Position numbers and translations under genes: made by a program | Origin: Cheiracanthium punctorium | Lineage: Eukaryota > Arthropoda > Arachnida > Araneae > Cheiracanthiidae | NCBI GenBank assembly: GCA_038373885.1 | Contig: JAWZYV010019914.1 | Location: forward strand, 558,001-622,000 | Direction of reading: 5' to 3' | DNA length: 64,000 nucleotides | Part shown: one piece after another, positions 47,890 through 59,838 of the stretch | Position numbering within the stretch: the stretch's first letter is position 1 | How the letters are laid out: the number at the start of each line of letters is the position of its first letter | The notes under the pieces: generated by a model | Databases searched by the model: none | What the model was told of the DNA's origin: nothing | The model's input: only the letters and a program-made list of their open reading frames with translations

Positions 47890-49062
47890 CTATCGCAAGA
47901 GCGAACTTCGTACACCAAAACACTGTTGCTGTGACCCCAATGACGAAGATTTTGAAATTGAAGATGATCCCGTTCGTAAGGGATTTGAGCAGCATGAGTT
48001 AAATGATTTGGGGCTATCCAAAAAAGCTTGAGAACTGTTAGTATCAAGACTGCACGAAAAAAAATTGCTTGAAAAAGGAGCTAACTACTTCCGATACAAG
48101 AAAGTGCATTTCTGCAATTCCTTTGTATTGATGATGGGTTTGTATATTGCCGTAACATACATGGTTTAATGGAAGAGTTGGGAATTCCAGCTCATCGATA
48201 GCTCAAAGCGGAGCTTAGAGTGTGTACTCCTCCACAATTGAAATTTATTTGGTGCAGTCCCAATAGGTCATTCTATATATTTGCGTGAGGAATATGGAGA
48301 GAGTCGTTGATTTGTTGCAATATCGCATGCACCAATGGATCATCTGTGTTGATCTTAAAATGGTCCGTTTCCTCCTTGGCCAGCAACGTGGATATACCAA
48401 GTATCCCTGTTTCTTTGTGCATGTGGAACAGTAGAACTCGTGAGAAGCATTGGGTGCAGTCGAAATGGCCGGCAAGATACGACCTGAAACCTGGTAATGC
48501 AAACATTCTTCATCAGCCACTTGTCAACAGAAAGAATATAATATTTCACCTCTGCATACAAAACTGGGTGTCATGAAGCAATTTGTTAAAGCTTTGTCAA
48601 TTCAAAGAGACTGTTTCAACATTTCCTAACCTGTCATTTGAAAGCTGGTGTGTTTGATGGTCCACGGATTCGCCAGCTTCTTAAAGATGTGCATTTCATC
48701 GGAACAATGACATAATGCTTGGTTGGCATTCAAAAACATTGTTAAAGACTTTCTTGGAAATACACGAGCACAGAATTACACCGAAATTGTCCAACAGCTC
48801 TTGGAGAGCTTCAAAATGCTTGGTTGCAACATGAGCATCATTGCATTTTTTACGTAGCCATCTCGCTGACTTCCCGAAAAATCTTGCTGAAGTAAGTGAT
48901 GAGCAGGGTGAGCGATTTCACCAAGATTTGAAGATCATGGAATCACGCTATAGGGGAAGATGGGATCTACATATGATGGTTGACTATTGTTGGAGCATAA
49001 AGCAAGAATGTCCACAGATTAAACATTCCAGAAAAAGCTACAAACGAAACTCTTTGCCTTAA
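47890..49062 (+). pseudogene. Decayed multicopy arthropod protein, element-derived
   Basis: Pieces in successive frames read CCCDPNDEDFEIEDDPVRKG, ELLVSRLHEKKLLEKG, DDGFVYCRNIHGLMEELGI, IDSSKRSLECVLLHN, FLCMWNSRTREKHWVQSKWP, LADFPKNLAEVSDEQGERFH, then IMESRYRGRWDLHMMVDYCW and a stop at 49060-49062. I recognise these signatures (DSSKRSLxxVLLHN; CLWDSR; EEQGERFHQD; DYCW) from a hypothetical protein present in very many copies in arthropod genomes, which points to a transposon origin, but I cannot assign its class. At least one in-frame stop (near 48028) and several frameshifts disable this copy. Minus-strand frames at 48245-48561 are shadows. Confidence 0.75.
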
Positions 49063-50205
49063 TATGTATGTTTACCACTTGGTAAATAAGATTTTCCATG
49101 TGTATTAATACAATTTAACTTGTAGTAACTATATATTTGGTAACTTTTCCCTTTATTTTCTTTTTATGCATATTTTGGGGGTACCCTGTATCTTAAAAAG
49201 TTGACGTGACAGACAAAAACTAGGAAGTTACTTTTGGATTCAGGGGCCAAAAGTGATTTAAAAACAAGTCACAGTTCTAAGACAACAAAATTGTAGTTCT
49301 CCAGTGTAATTAATGAATCTGGTATAATTTGTTCTTCTCCTTTAAATTTTAATGCACTTATTTATATTTATTTAAGGCTTCTGGGTTTCAGAAATGTTCG
49401 ATTCTCGTCAAAACTTAGATCAACGCTTAATAATACAGAAGAGTTATGGATAAATGCTTTAATGGCACTTATTACACACTTCTAGACAGTAGTACCAACT
49501 CATCAGAGAAAAAGTAACTGAAATAAAGCTAAAAATGGCTAACATTTTTTTCAATCTAAGATGAAAATAAATTACTCATTAGATTTTACGGCTAATCAGC
49601 TTTGTTGCTGAAATATCTTTATTAGTACGCAAGTGTTTTACAATCAATCATTTTGTCTATCATTTCCGATATAAAAAAATACTTCGGTATTGTCAGTTGG
49701 AACTAGTTGAATCCAGTCTTTGAATTTCTGCAATATTTTACCATTCTGTTCTGTAACATTGAATGCACTGCGGTTATGACATTTATAAAATTGTAAACCT
49801 AGAATAAATAAATAAAAGATAAAATGATAACAATATGCGCATGTAATACTCACTAGTTTGTGAACATAAAAACATATTCATATAATTTAAAAAAAAACTT
49901 ATACTGTTCACGTTTGATGTATCTTCACACTGAGAAAGTGACTATAACTATAGGAAAATTATTATTTCTTTTACTTAAAATCTGTTTCCCAAGGCAGATG
50001 ATATTCGATATGTTATGTCATCATCACAGTGAGTTGACATCCAGACAGTTGTCAACGAAGTTCTATTTCTCTGCTTCGTATAGTCTGCGTTTAAAAGAAA
50101 AACAAGAACAGTAGTGAATTTTCATTCCTTCTATTTTCCCATGTACGTTATAAAATCAATTGCATTAACAGTTAGCTAGTAATGGAAGTGAGCAAGTGGA
50201 ACGGA
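49063..50205. other. AT-rich spacer
   Basis: Probably includes the 3' flank of the element carrying the pseudogene, but no terminal repeat was recognised. Confidence 0.45.
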
Positions 50206-50372
50206 CAGTATGAGTCAACGATGACTGGAAATGACTAGAAATGGACATAAATGGCTTAAAATAGAAAGAATATGGCTAGAAATGCCACTAGTAGCTATTT
50301 CGAAAATTTGTGGCTAGTTAGGTTCTTAAAATAGCCAGATCTAGTCATAAAGTGGCTAGGTTGTCAGCCCTG
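50206..50372. mobile_element. Possible hAT-type MITE
   Basis: Left end CAGTATGAGTCAACGATGAC (50206) and, on the minus strand from 50372, CAGGGCTGACAACCTAGCCA, then both ATGACTAGA. The CAGGGCTGACAAC wording is common in hAT ends. The interior repeats ATGGCTAGAAATG-like words. The 8-bp flanks do not match, so this is tentative. Confidence 0.45.
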
Positions 50373-51690
50373 TTTCTAGAGCATGTATCATTAAATCTGT
50401 TAAAATCACATTTAAAAACTGCATTAACAGGAATTGCATTGATGCAAGTAACAAATAAGCGAAGTAACTCATTTCATCAATATTAAAATCTTCCTTCCAG
50501 CTGTTCCCATTATTGGAGAAAATCGTGATAGGTTATTTCAGTTAGACACCTTGTGGCTTGCTTTTTTAGGTTTTGAAGCCTCTAATTCATGTTTTTACTA
50601 AATATGTGTTACTGTCATTTGTTGATAATGAAGAAGCATTTTTTGACTAGTGGCCAATTGGATTCTCTTGAACTTCAAGTCATTTTCATAAATAAAATTT
50701 TCTGATTCAGTGGTTAAAGCATTAATTTGGCCTATTTATCTTTACCAAGTTGCAAGGGTAATTCGCGGCCTTGCCACTTCTACTGCAGTTTACCGCAGAA
50801 AAATTTTAGCATTTAAGCTAATTATATATTGTAAAGTTCTGAAGTAACTAAATACACTACAGTTTAATGCAATACTCAAATGTTTCCATAAACATTGTTT
50901 TAGAATACTAGTTTTAAATTTAAGTAACTTTTTACCTCTAGAAGTCCGAATGTGAGTAAATAAATAATAAAATCATTAAAACCGTTTAAAACTTTCTATG
51001 TATCTTAAAGTTTAACCAACAATCAAATTAAGGCATCGAAATTTGCACTTGCTTGGTTCAAACTTCACACAATAAATTTCAAACGCTTTTGTTTCTGTAA
51101 TAATGTAAATTCTGTAAAAACCTGTAATAATGTAATGCATGCCCAACCTTCTTTTTTTGTGTGTGTGTGTGTGCCAGGAATTTTTGAAACAGTAGTCTGC
51201 AATTTACACATTCTAATGTTTCAAGATTAATGATTGTCGAAACTTTTTGTTAATTATTTAGTTTTGAGTATATGCTAATATAAAAATTATTTTTCCTAGA
51301 CTGTATTCTTTATCTTCTACGTTTTATACTGCATACATGTAAGTGGTCCATAAAAATGTCGCAAGAAAGGGCACTTGAAAAGGCAAACCAAAATACTTTA
51401 AATAATAACTTTTATTTTACACAAGTTTTGTTAACATAAATTTTTAAATATTCTTGTGGTTTTAAGTAATTCCTATTTTGTTTTCTTTCCTTAATAAAAA
51501 AAATCCGAGGTGTCATCTCCTGGTCTTCTCCATTCAGCTGATATTTTACTGTGGAACTGAGAGTTCAGTCAACAAAAATACCGAATTAAAGCTGAAAAGT
51601 AGTTCTGTATCATGACTGATCACTCATAATCAAATACTGTTCAATATTTTCTTCCTATCCAGTGACAATAATTATGAATACAAAAGTTTT
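50373..51690. other. AT-rich spacer with a GT repeat
   Basis: A (GT)8 microsatellite lies at 51158-51173. Nothing else recognised. Confidence 0.5.
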
Positions 51691-51790
51691 CGATACTTGT
51701 CATGGCCGAATGAATAAGACAGCGAACATGGTTGACGGCAGAAGAGTGAAGGTGCCCGGTTCGGGCCTGTCACTCGGCTATCGATGTAAC
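51691..51790 (+). mobile_element. tRNA-derived SINE head
   Basis: A Pol III A box (TGGCCGAATGA, 51703-51713) and B box (GGTTCGGGCC, 51758-51767) lie 55 bp apart, as in tRNA-derived SINEs. The sequence does not close into a tRNA cloverleaf with a matching acceptor stem, so it is not a tRNA gene. The 3' extent of the SINE is unclear; about 100 bp of less AT-rich DNA follows. Confidence 0.6.
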
Positions 51791-53291
51791 AATCTGGAGT
51801 TTTGAGCAGTTTTCTCAAGATGTAATCTGAATAGGTGTTAGAGCACTTAAAATGTCCTCCTCCCAAGCACGCCCCCCCTCAGATTCCTATCGTTTAGGCT
51901 TGCAATAGCAGGAAACAAATCAATGCCCGTCACCAAATTCAAAGCAATGCGTGCTCATGCATGGAAAACAAAAATAATCATGCTTTTATGACAAATTTAT
52001 AGTTTCTTTTTTGCAACCACTTGAGAAAACTAAATCTTCAGACAAAATAGAGTTAGAAAAACCAAAAATACAACGAACAAACCAAAAGTAAAAAGCATCT
52101 GCGGCGCGATTTGGCGTACCTTAAATTAATAAAGTTTTGGAATCGGAAAGATGGGCGCAAAAGCACAATTTTTTTTCACTAAAGTGAATTTATTTCCAAT
52201 TGTACGAAAATAGAAAATCATACAGACGTAATGTGACCCAATCGCTTTATTTAATAACTGTTATTCAGGGAGATAAGCATTTATATAATAACTGCCATAG
52301 GAAACGGTCCAGCAAATAAAATTGGCGCAAATATCTCCGGGGATCAAAGGAAAATGGGCAGTAGAAAAAAAAATATGTATTCTGATCGTGAAATAAGTTA
52401 ATAGAATGAAATCAAATGCTGGGGAAGCGCCTAAAATGATGCCATTTAGAGAGTTAGAAATGTTGGCGAGTTAAGTAATTTATTTCATTAAAAATGGTAG
52501 CACCTTTGGAAATATGTTTCATAATGTTGCGAAAAATCACGCTGGCTATTTAACGGAATGTAAAAATTAATTCCTGCGGGTAATGGAGTTAGAAGGTGAA
52601 ATTAGTTGAAAATATGTAGGAAAGTTTTAATTTTTGGGAAGCGTATGAAAGCATTTCTTTTTTCTTTTTTTAATGTGTGTGCGTGCGTATGTGAGTATGC
52701 GAGCGTTTTAATCGTTCATATAATTATTATTTAGCCCCAAAATGTTGACATTTTGTGCCATTTGTTCAACGCACCCAACTAAAAGGAAATCTCGTTAAAT
52801 TTTAATTTTTTTATGCGTATGCTAGGTGTACGAAAATTTTGAGGTTTTTAATAAAAATCATGATGGCTAAAAATTACAATTATTCAAACCTTAAATAGTT
52901 AAAAAATGATCCTAGCCACGTTATATAAGTGATTACTCCTCTTTGCTCCTCTATTACCTATCACATTTTCATAGCTGCTCTGAAAAATTTTGAGATGATA
53001 AGTTTTTCTGTAAGAAAAATTTCTTATTAACATAAATAAATAATTGGTAGTTTAGTCCTACTCCAAAGTGCGCAACTAATAATATGCGTGAAAATTGTCA
53101 ATTCAAAAAAATACTAAGGGTGAACTTGAAAAACTGATAAAAGAAGTTTTGAGACGATTCAGTTCTTCTAAACTTTTACCGTAGTTAATCGTCTTAAAGT
53201 AGCAAATTACATCAATATTTAGCATGTAGTTGTATATTCTTTTGCTTTGAGGACTTTTCTACATGGTCTGGCAGGGAATTAACAAGGCTTT
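51791..53291. other. AT-rich spacer
   Basis: Includes the probable tail of the SINE to about 51900; nothing else recognised. Confidence 0.5.
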
Positions 53292-53900
53292 CTAAGGTGG
53301 AACTACGAAGTTTTGCCTATTCCGAATAAAGATCCGGAAGGAGTTGAAAAATGATTCCGTGTCTTGACTTTTCGTCCGATTTGTTTGGCAATTAGATTGA
53401 CGTCGAGTGACTGAATCGGCCATTCCAAAACTAAGTTTAGTTGCGAACCAATCTTTTACCATTTTGGAGATGTGCTTAGGAACATTATCCCACTGAAACA
53501 TCCATCCACGAGGCCTTTTTTACGAGCACAAGAAGCATGTGATATTCTAAATTGTTTCTATAAATGTTTTGATTCATTATCAAATCGAAGTATCCCATCG
53601 GGACAACGCCATTATGATGGAAAACTCCAGAGATTATTACTGATTCGTTTCCGTGTTTTACCAAGGATCCATTTTGATGCCTTTAAGACGATGAATATCA
53701 CGTCAGCTATCACTTCTAAACAAATTAAATTAAGATTCATCGCTCCAATTTTTTTGGACAATATTTGGTTATTCACGTTTCATGCTCCTTAGTAAGTGTC
53801 AATGGGATCTTCTAATTCTTCGTCTAGATGAGAGATTTTTTTTTTTTTCAGAACCTGTGTGCGTAATTCAGAGGCATCCATGCTGTCTTATATCATTAAG
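53292..53900 (-). pseudogene. Tc1 transposase pseudogene, second family
   Basis: On the minus strand, going left: LLRSMKRE near 53790, the first catalytic site NWSDESNL near 53725, then VIISGVFHHNGVVPMGYFDL and NNLEYHMLLVLVKKASWMDV, then MFQWDNVPKHISKMVKDWF (53501-53445) with the second catalytic Asp, then WADS-like decayed SPDLNPIE. Motif order and spacing fit Tc1 (WSDES, VMVWGxF, QQDNDPKHTSKxV). Frameshifts and stops are frequent. No terminal repeats were found, so it is an old fragment unrelated to the intact element at 4979-6387. Confidence 0.85.
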
Positions 53901-54371
53901 AAAATTTTGCTTACAAGAAAATTTAGGATAAAAAAAAATATCTCCTGAAATTACAAACTATATTTTAACTGTTTTTAATGCCAAATTATTTTACATACTT
54001 TTTATGTAAAATGAACTATAATTACTCATTTTTCAGGACTTTGTCGAAAATTTTTGTTCTAGCAGTTCTTCAAAGTTTCAATAAACTAAGTACGTAATTT
54101 TGGCCTATGTTCCATATCCGGTGCCCCTTGGTTCTGGCGACATCGTGAGCGATGTTCAACGTTAGTAAAGTACCCTGCCGATGGTAGTTTGACTGGCAAC
54201 CATAAAGAAATGTGTAGAGCTTGGCGACGTTTTTTTTGGAGGAATGATAATGCGTCAAATATTGTAAATTGGATAATTTAGAACTATTGAAAGATGCGAA
54301 ATTTCTTGCACTTTCGGGCATGCGTAATAGTTGTTTTTTAATCTAGCTACTGTGTATGTGTGACGTAAGCA
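53901..54371. other. Spacer
   Basis: Nothing recognised; a minus-strand frame at 54070-54321 has no known domain. Confidence 0.4.
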
Positions 54372-54960
54372 GATGAATGTAACGAATTCGCTTGCTCAAT
54401 TTGACGTCACTAAGCTGTTAATTTGCGTTTTGCGCATGCGTTATTGTTATTTTTCGTTTTTTCCTGTTCTTCCGTCTACTATTCCAATTTGCTTCAACTT
54501 GTACTAATGTTTTTTTTTCGGTCTCGCAGAGGGGCCCGCGTTAGCATATTTTCGAATGTATGTATCGATGAATGTAACGAATTCGCTTGTTCAATTTGAC
54601 GTCACTAAGCTGTTAATTTGCGTTTTGCGCATGCGTTATTGTTATTTTTCGTTTTTTCCTGTTTCGTCTACTATTCTAATTTGCTTCAACTTGTACTAAT
54701 GTTTTTTTTGGGGTCTCGCAGAGGGGCCCGCGTTAGCATATTTTCGAGGGGGCCCTTTTGAGGCGGTGGCCGGACCCACTGATGTTTTTTTTGGGTCTCG
54801 CAGAGGGGCCCGCCCGGACACAATGTTTTTTTGGATCTCGCAGAGGGGCCCGCGTTATCATATTTTCGAGGGGGCCCTTTTGAGGCGGTGGCCGGACCCA
54901 CTGATGTTTTTTTTCGGGGTCTCGCAGATTGGCTCGCGCGCCCTCCGAGAAAATTTTTTT
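54372..54960. repeat. Tandem repeat array with GC-rich blocks
   Basis: A unit of about 195 bp starting GATGAATGTAACGAATTCGC occurs at 54372 and 54567. It includes TTTGACGTCACTAAGC, TTTTGCGCATGCG and ends CTCGCAGAGGGGCCCGCG. A second array follows: GAGGGGGCCCTTTTGAGGCG at 54746 and 54868 (period about 121 bp), with GTCTCGCAGAGGGGCCCGC or variants recurring five times. Frames read through it on both strands repeat the same words and are artefacts. A diverged copy of the first unit lies at 11547-11727. Confidence 0.85.
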
Positions 54961-55562
54961 TACACTACATAAATGGGGCTTTTACCAATATTTAGCAGGC
55001 TTTATTCTAGATAAAATGAATATTCACTATTTGCGCCCCCCTCAGAAAGAGTTTCTGGTTCCGCCCTTGGAGAACATATGTAAAGCTTACGTCATAAACT
55101 TGCAATTCGTCTGGACTTTTGATCACATGTTGGTCTGGAAAATCGTTTTTTTTTTTTTTTTAATCAGAATCTGAGTGGCAATTCTGATAATTAAACGCGG
55201 TGCATTTGAAGTACAGAATTTTCATTTAGTGTTAATTGCATGAAGATTGAAGTTTGGTGTTCTTTGATTCTGAGTCGAATAAGTTTGTGTTGGATTTTCC
55301 TTGTGTTTTTGATTCCGTTTTACGGACCCTTTATTATTACGGAAGCTTTATTAAGTTAGTGAGCGTCTCGGGGAATTTCTTCGTTAGTATGGATGTGTGG
55401 AATATAGAATGGGGGGGGGGAAAGTGAGGTAAGTGCTTCTTTAATTGTACTTTTTCTAATGTTTTGTTGTGGATTTGACTGTTTTATATAGTGTCATTTA
55501 CTTAGAATTTGTGTTTCTTTGTAAAATTTTAGTGGTATATACTAGTGTTTATTCATCACAAG
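54961..55562. other. Spacer
   Basis: Nothing recognised apart from a T run (55147-55161) and a G run (55411-55420). Confidence 0.45.
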
Positions 55563-55683
55563 ACGGCGATAGCCGTTGGAGCTTGGCGGTCGCCAGGGAG
55601 GCTTGGCGCTATGGCTGGAGCTTGGCGCCAAGGTCTGTAGCGCTCGCACTTGGCGATCGCCAAGCTCCAGCGGCTATCGCCGT
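55563..55683. mobile_element. GC-rich hairpin element, 121 bp
   Basis: Left arm ACGGCGATAGCCGTTGGAGC and right arm GCTCCAGCGGCTATCGCCGT are near-perfect reverse complements, continuing through CTTGGCGRTCGCCA. The centre repeats GCTTGGCGC. It stands out sharply as GC-rich in AT-rich DNA. A plus-strand frame through it (55469-55693) is an artefact. No clear duplication flanks it. Probably a MITE; another possibility is a transcribed structured RNA, for which I see no evidence. Confidence 0.75.
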
Positions 55684-57999
55684 GTTTACATGAGGGGCAC
55701 CGTCTTGTATGATTTTACCGTAGTTTTTTACAAAATTCCGAATTTATAGATTTAGATTATATAGGTAACATTAACAACGGAATGAAGAACCGTAATCACT
55801 TGACTTTCATAAGAAATTATACGCTTACAAATACTACACAAAATACTACTGATCAATTGATATAAATATTGGGGAAGTACCTTTTTACTAGTTCTAAACT
55901 AGTTTTGTTCCACAAACATAATTCTTTTCATTTAAATAATTTATAAAACACACATTTATTAAAAACTTCAAATGTTAATACTTTAACAGCACTGAGGGTA
56001 TATTGTTTTAAAGAGCAATGTTTGGAATGTGTAAAATGGATACATTTTACAGCCTGAAAGTTTATACATTATTTAAAACTTTAAAGATAATCCATTAAAC
56101 AAATTAAGATCACATATCTTATCAAATGCCGTTTATCTTGACAAATAAATGTTAAATGCAGATGCCATTAGAATACAAATATTGCTAGTATGCTTCCTAT
56201 AGGTTCGGTTTTGATAACATAGCGAATTACATAAATTATATGTGTATGTATGTAATAGAAATATAGTACAAAAGTAAAAACTGCCAAGTTAAGTTCAATC
56301 CTCAGTCTTACATTTACTATTACTATTTTCTAAAATTCTATCAAATAGTATATGTATATCTTACTACGTACAAAAAAAGTGAAATTAATTGATCTATTTC
56401 GATAGTATTAAAAGTATTTCGAATAATGTTTTGCTACCAATAGAGAATCATAATATAAGTTGTGGTATTTTTAAACAAAGCATGCTGTGACTAGATCTCA
56501 TTTTTCTCTTTTTAGAAAAAAAAAAATAAATAAAAAGTATCGTTAACATGAAAAACGATCAAACATGTCCTATTCACTAGGTACCAGCATTACTGTGATT
56601 CTGAGAAAAAAAAAAGTGATTCTCGTGAATAGGAATTGTCTTGAGATTGATTTTTCGCATTGCATGTCCATTTGCTATTACTATCTGTATCATGGACCGA
56701 GGAGGATTGAAACTGGTTCCTACATAAAAAAAAGAATCCATGCACAAAATAAATAAAGGTAGAAAGAAAACATGAACTTTTTTTCAAAGCTATTTTTAAT
56801 GGAACAAAGATAAATCAATGAACTGGTGCAATTTTGCTTTTCTAAGAAAAATAACTTTTTATGCAGCTGTGCATGGCAAATAAAAAAGCGTTTTTTAAGC
56901 CATTCTTTCATTTAACAACAGCGGAATTTGATTCATGAAGATTTATTTTGTAACCTACACTGCTAGCAGAAATAGTTCAAAATTTCACCTTAAGATGGTG
57001 CTAAATAAGTTGCAACCATTCTTCAGAGAAATAATGTATTAAGATTTGGTACTTTAACAGATCAATGGAACCGTATTATTCTGAAACTTTTCTACATAGG
57101 AAGGCTACAGAGAATTTAGTAGGTACCATTTGATGGTGAAATGTTGAACTGTTTCTATCAGGGAGACTAGTGAATAATGCCGTATTTTTGTAAGTTAGTA
57201 TTTCGATTAGCTAAAGCTACTGAAGCTAATAATACAAAATTTGACATTTATGTGAGTTTTTTAATGTAGGTGCTAAATAAGACAGCGTTTTCTAAAATAG
57301 AGGGCCAAAACATTCTTGTCATACATAAAAGGAGATATCCATAAAATTCTTAAAAACACTCGAGAATTAACAACCCCTCAAATACCTAAAAATCAATTAC
57401 AGAACACTGAAATTCCTCCTAAACGTAGATTAGACGGCCGCCCTCCGCTTTTTCATACATATTTCTTGCAAAATAAATTACCTGTAAAATTCTTGCTTTA
57501 AAATGTAACAAACAGGAATCCTGTGTTTAGGCACAGAATGTTTGTCATCAAAAGCCGGTTGAAAATGTTTTTTTTTTTATGTAATGTAAAATAACGAGAT
57601 TGCTTTCCAGTAATTCTAATATTAGCAGCTCTTTTAACAATCGTTACAAGTTAAGCAAGTTGTAATAATTTTAGCGTTTTTTTGTGTAACCATGGAAAAA
57701 CATTTGTAAGCTATCGGTAAGAGATTCATGATATATTAAATCTCTCTATATATACATAAAGACAAAACCATGTCATTAAATGACACATTCTAAAGAATTA
57801 CTATCTATAAAACGTGATGCGACAGATTTCTGTTGTGTGAGCTTGCATAAGTTCATAAATAGTATCACCAATTTTTGTGAGGCGTAAACTTTGTGTCTCA
57901 ATGTACTGCATTGGTATTTTGAATATGTTCTTTTTTTTCGTTTTTTCTTTAATTAATGAAAATTAATGCTAGCCTCTTTTTTTTTCCTAGCTAATTTTT
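55684..57999. other. AT-rich spacer
   Basis: No gene or element ends recognised; small frames on both strands look like chance. Confidence 0.5.
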
Positions 58000-58460
58000 T
58001 TTTTTTTTTGCAATCTTTCTGGCAGCATTTGACTATCGTGGCGGAAAAAACGACACGAGTCCTTCAAGGCTTCTTTCGAGGCTTTCCAAGAATCGACCCA
58101 TTTTCTGTAATCTTCATGAAAAATTAAAGTAATGCTTAGCTAGGGCATCGGAGAATGTGATAATCGGAAGGGGCTAATATCTGGTAAATACGACGGATGA
58201 GGAAGGGCTTCCTATTTCAGCATTTTGAAATAGGCTTAAAACGGTTTTGCAACTAGTGACTGAGAGCTGTCGTGCTGAAAAAAAAGGACTTTATCATGTC
58301 TTTTATTTTGTATAGTAGACATTTTTCCTTCCGTGGTCGTCTTAAATGCATCAACTCCAGACAACAGCGAACTCTCGTGAGGGTTTTGTTCAGTTTGGGT
58401 GAACATACTTAACGTCCCAATGCTATTGGGTGAAAATAAGTGAATATTACGACATTTTAG
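58000..58460 (-). pseudogene. mariner transposase pseudogene
   Basis: On the minus strand from about 58400 leftwards: ELMHLRRPRKEKC, then HDKVLFFQHDSSQSLVAKPF with the second catalytic Asp in a decayed HDNARPH, then a stop, AYFKMLK, a stop, EALPHPSYLPDISPF (decayed LPHPPYSPDIAPSD), then HEDYRKWVDSWKASKEAL and FFRHDSQMLP. This is the usual mariner order with many changes. The copy is dead; no terminal repeats were recognised. It differs from the mariner at 35765-36575, which has YSPDLAPCD. Confidence 0.85.
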
Positions 58461-59754
58461 GTAAGATGAGTTTTTAAATTATCTTTTGAGAAAAATTAGC
58501 GAAGGTAATTCAATCTTTTTTGACATGCAGTAATACAAATAACGATAAGCGAGCCATAAATCTTCTTATAAATGCCCCCCCCCTTTATTTAATTTTTCTT
58601 TCTTTTATTGTATTCGATACCAAAAATAAAACATACCTCTGACATATCCTAACATTTTTTTCTTCTTCTGATGCAAAATTGTTTCTGGTAACGTACTTGG
58701 TAACAGTTAAACTATTTCGATCATATTTTAGTATGATAATTTCTAAGATAATGAATCATAAAAACAATACATTTTTATTAAATATATAATATGTTTTTCT
58801 AAAATATTTTTTTCTAAAATATTATGTGCTAAGTATGAACTGCAGATTTTTACAAAAAAAAAAAAAAATGTATTCACAAATCTAAAAATGTAAACAGTGT
58901 AACAGCTTGCAATTTCCCCTTTTTTGCATTGATTTACAGGAAGATTTGTTTTCAGTTCAATGATTTTTCAATACCTCTACTAAACTTTTCAAAGAATGGC
59001 GAAATAGATTCCAATAATTCTTTCATCGTTTTATTCAACGTATTCTAGGATTGTTTTCATTTGAAAATATCGTTTATTTTTTGGATATTTCTTTTGTTTT
59101 ATAATCCATAAGAAAGAGAAGAGATTTGAGTTAGTATTTTTATTCGATTCTTCATACCAAATTGTCTTTGAAACATATCCTTATGAATTTCTGACACTGA
59201 TCTTAATGAAAACATTTCCGTGCAAGACTGAAAGTTTAGCTGCCCTGACATAGGTAAAGATTCAAAGTTAATCAAAAAATATAATAAATCTCATGTCTAA
59301 TGGAACGACCACTTTCTGTCTTTAAAAAGCAATATTTCCAAAGATGAAAGTCTTTCAAAAATTGGTTATTCTGCATTAGAGTATTTTTTAACTTGTTCCT
59401 AAAACGTTGAAAAATATGTTTATGGTTTCCGTTTGTCTATCCATTTGTTAGTAATTTAATCGTCTTAATATTCATCGGTTTGTAAGAAGTTTTGTTTTAT
59501 ATTGCTATGTATTTTACCCCCAAACCTTTAAACACTGAGAATGGATATTTGATGCATTTTTTTTACTTCTTTTACAGGAGCTCGCAAAATAATTCCAATA
59601 TTTGCATTGATTTGATTTGGGGGATTGCGGCCGATTATATACTAGAGGGATCTAGGCCCGAGGAGGGGGATGCCTCCTTGGGGGGTCTTTCTAAGGGGTC
59701 ATAACAAGTGTTTACTCAAATTTCGAAGGAAACCTATTAAAACTCCGAGAGGCT
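58461..59754. other. AT-rich spacer
   Basis: No gene recognised. At about 59640-59700 GGATCTAGGCCCGAGGAGG resembles 10508-10530. Confidence 0.45.
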
Positions 59755-59838
59755 AGGGCAACGGAAGCGACCTGGGTTTGAACCAGGTGTTTGCTGTCTC
59801 CCAGTTGAAAGCGCTACGCGCTCAGCCACTGGTGGGAC
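59755..59838 (-). mobile_element. tRNA-derived SINE head (minus strand)
   Basis: Read on the minus strand from 59838: GTCCCACCAGTGGCTGAGCG, with A box TGGCTGAGCG (59828-59819) and B box GGTTCAAACCC (59784-59774), 44 bp apart. The sequence then continues into CAGGTCGCTTCCG. The 3' side lacks a GTGGGAC partner for the acceptor stem, so it is a SINE head, not a functional tRNA gene. Confidence 0.65.

Noticed and set aside
54686..54972. Frames on both strands with repeated words such as GPLCET
   Set aside because: They translate a tandem DNA repeat; frames open on both strands at once argue against a real protein.
55469..55693. Frame of 74 codons rich in Ala and Trp
   Set aside because: Its distinctive part is just the GC-rich hairpin read through.
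59755..59838. Functional tRNA gene
   Set aside because: A and B boxes are present, but the acceptor stem has no pairing 3' strand; tRNA-derived SINE is the better reading.
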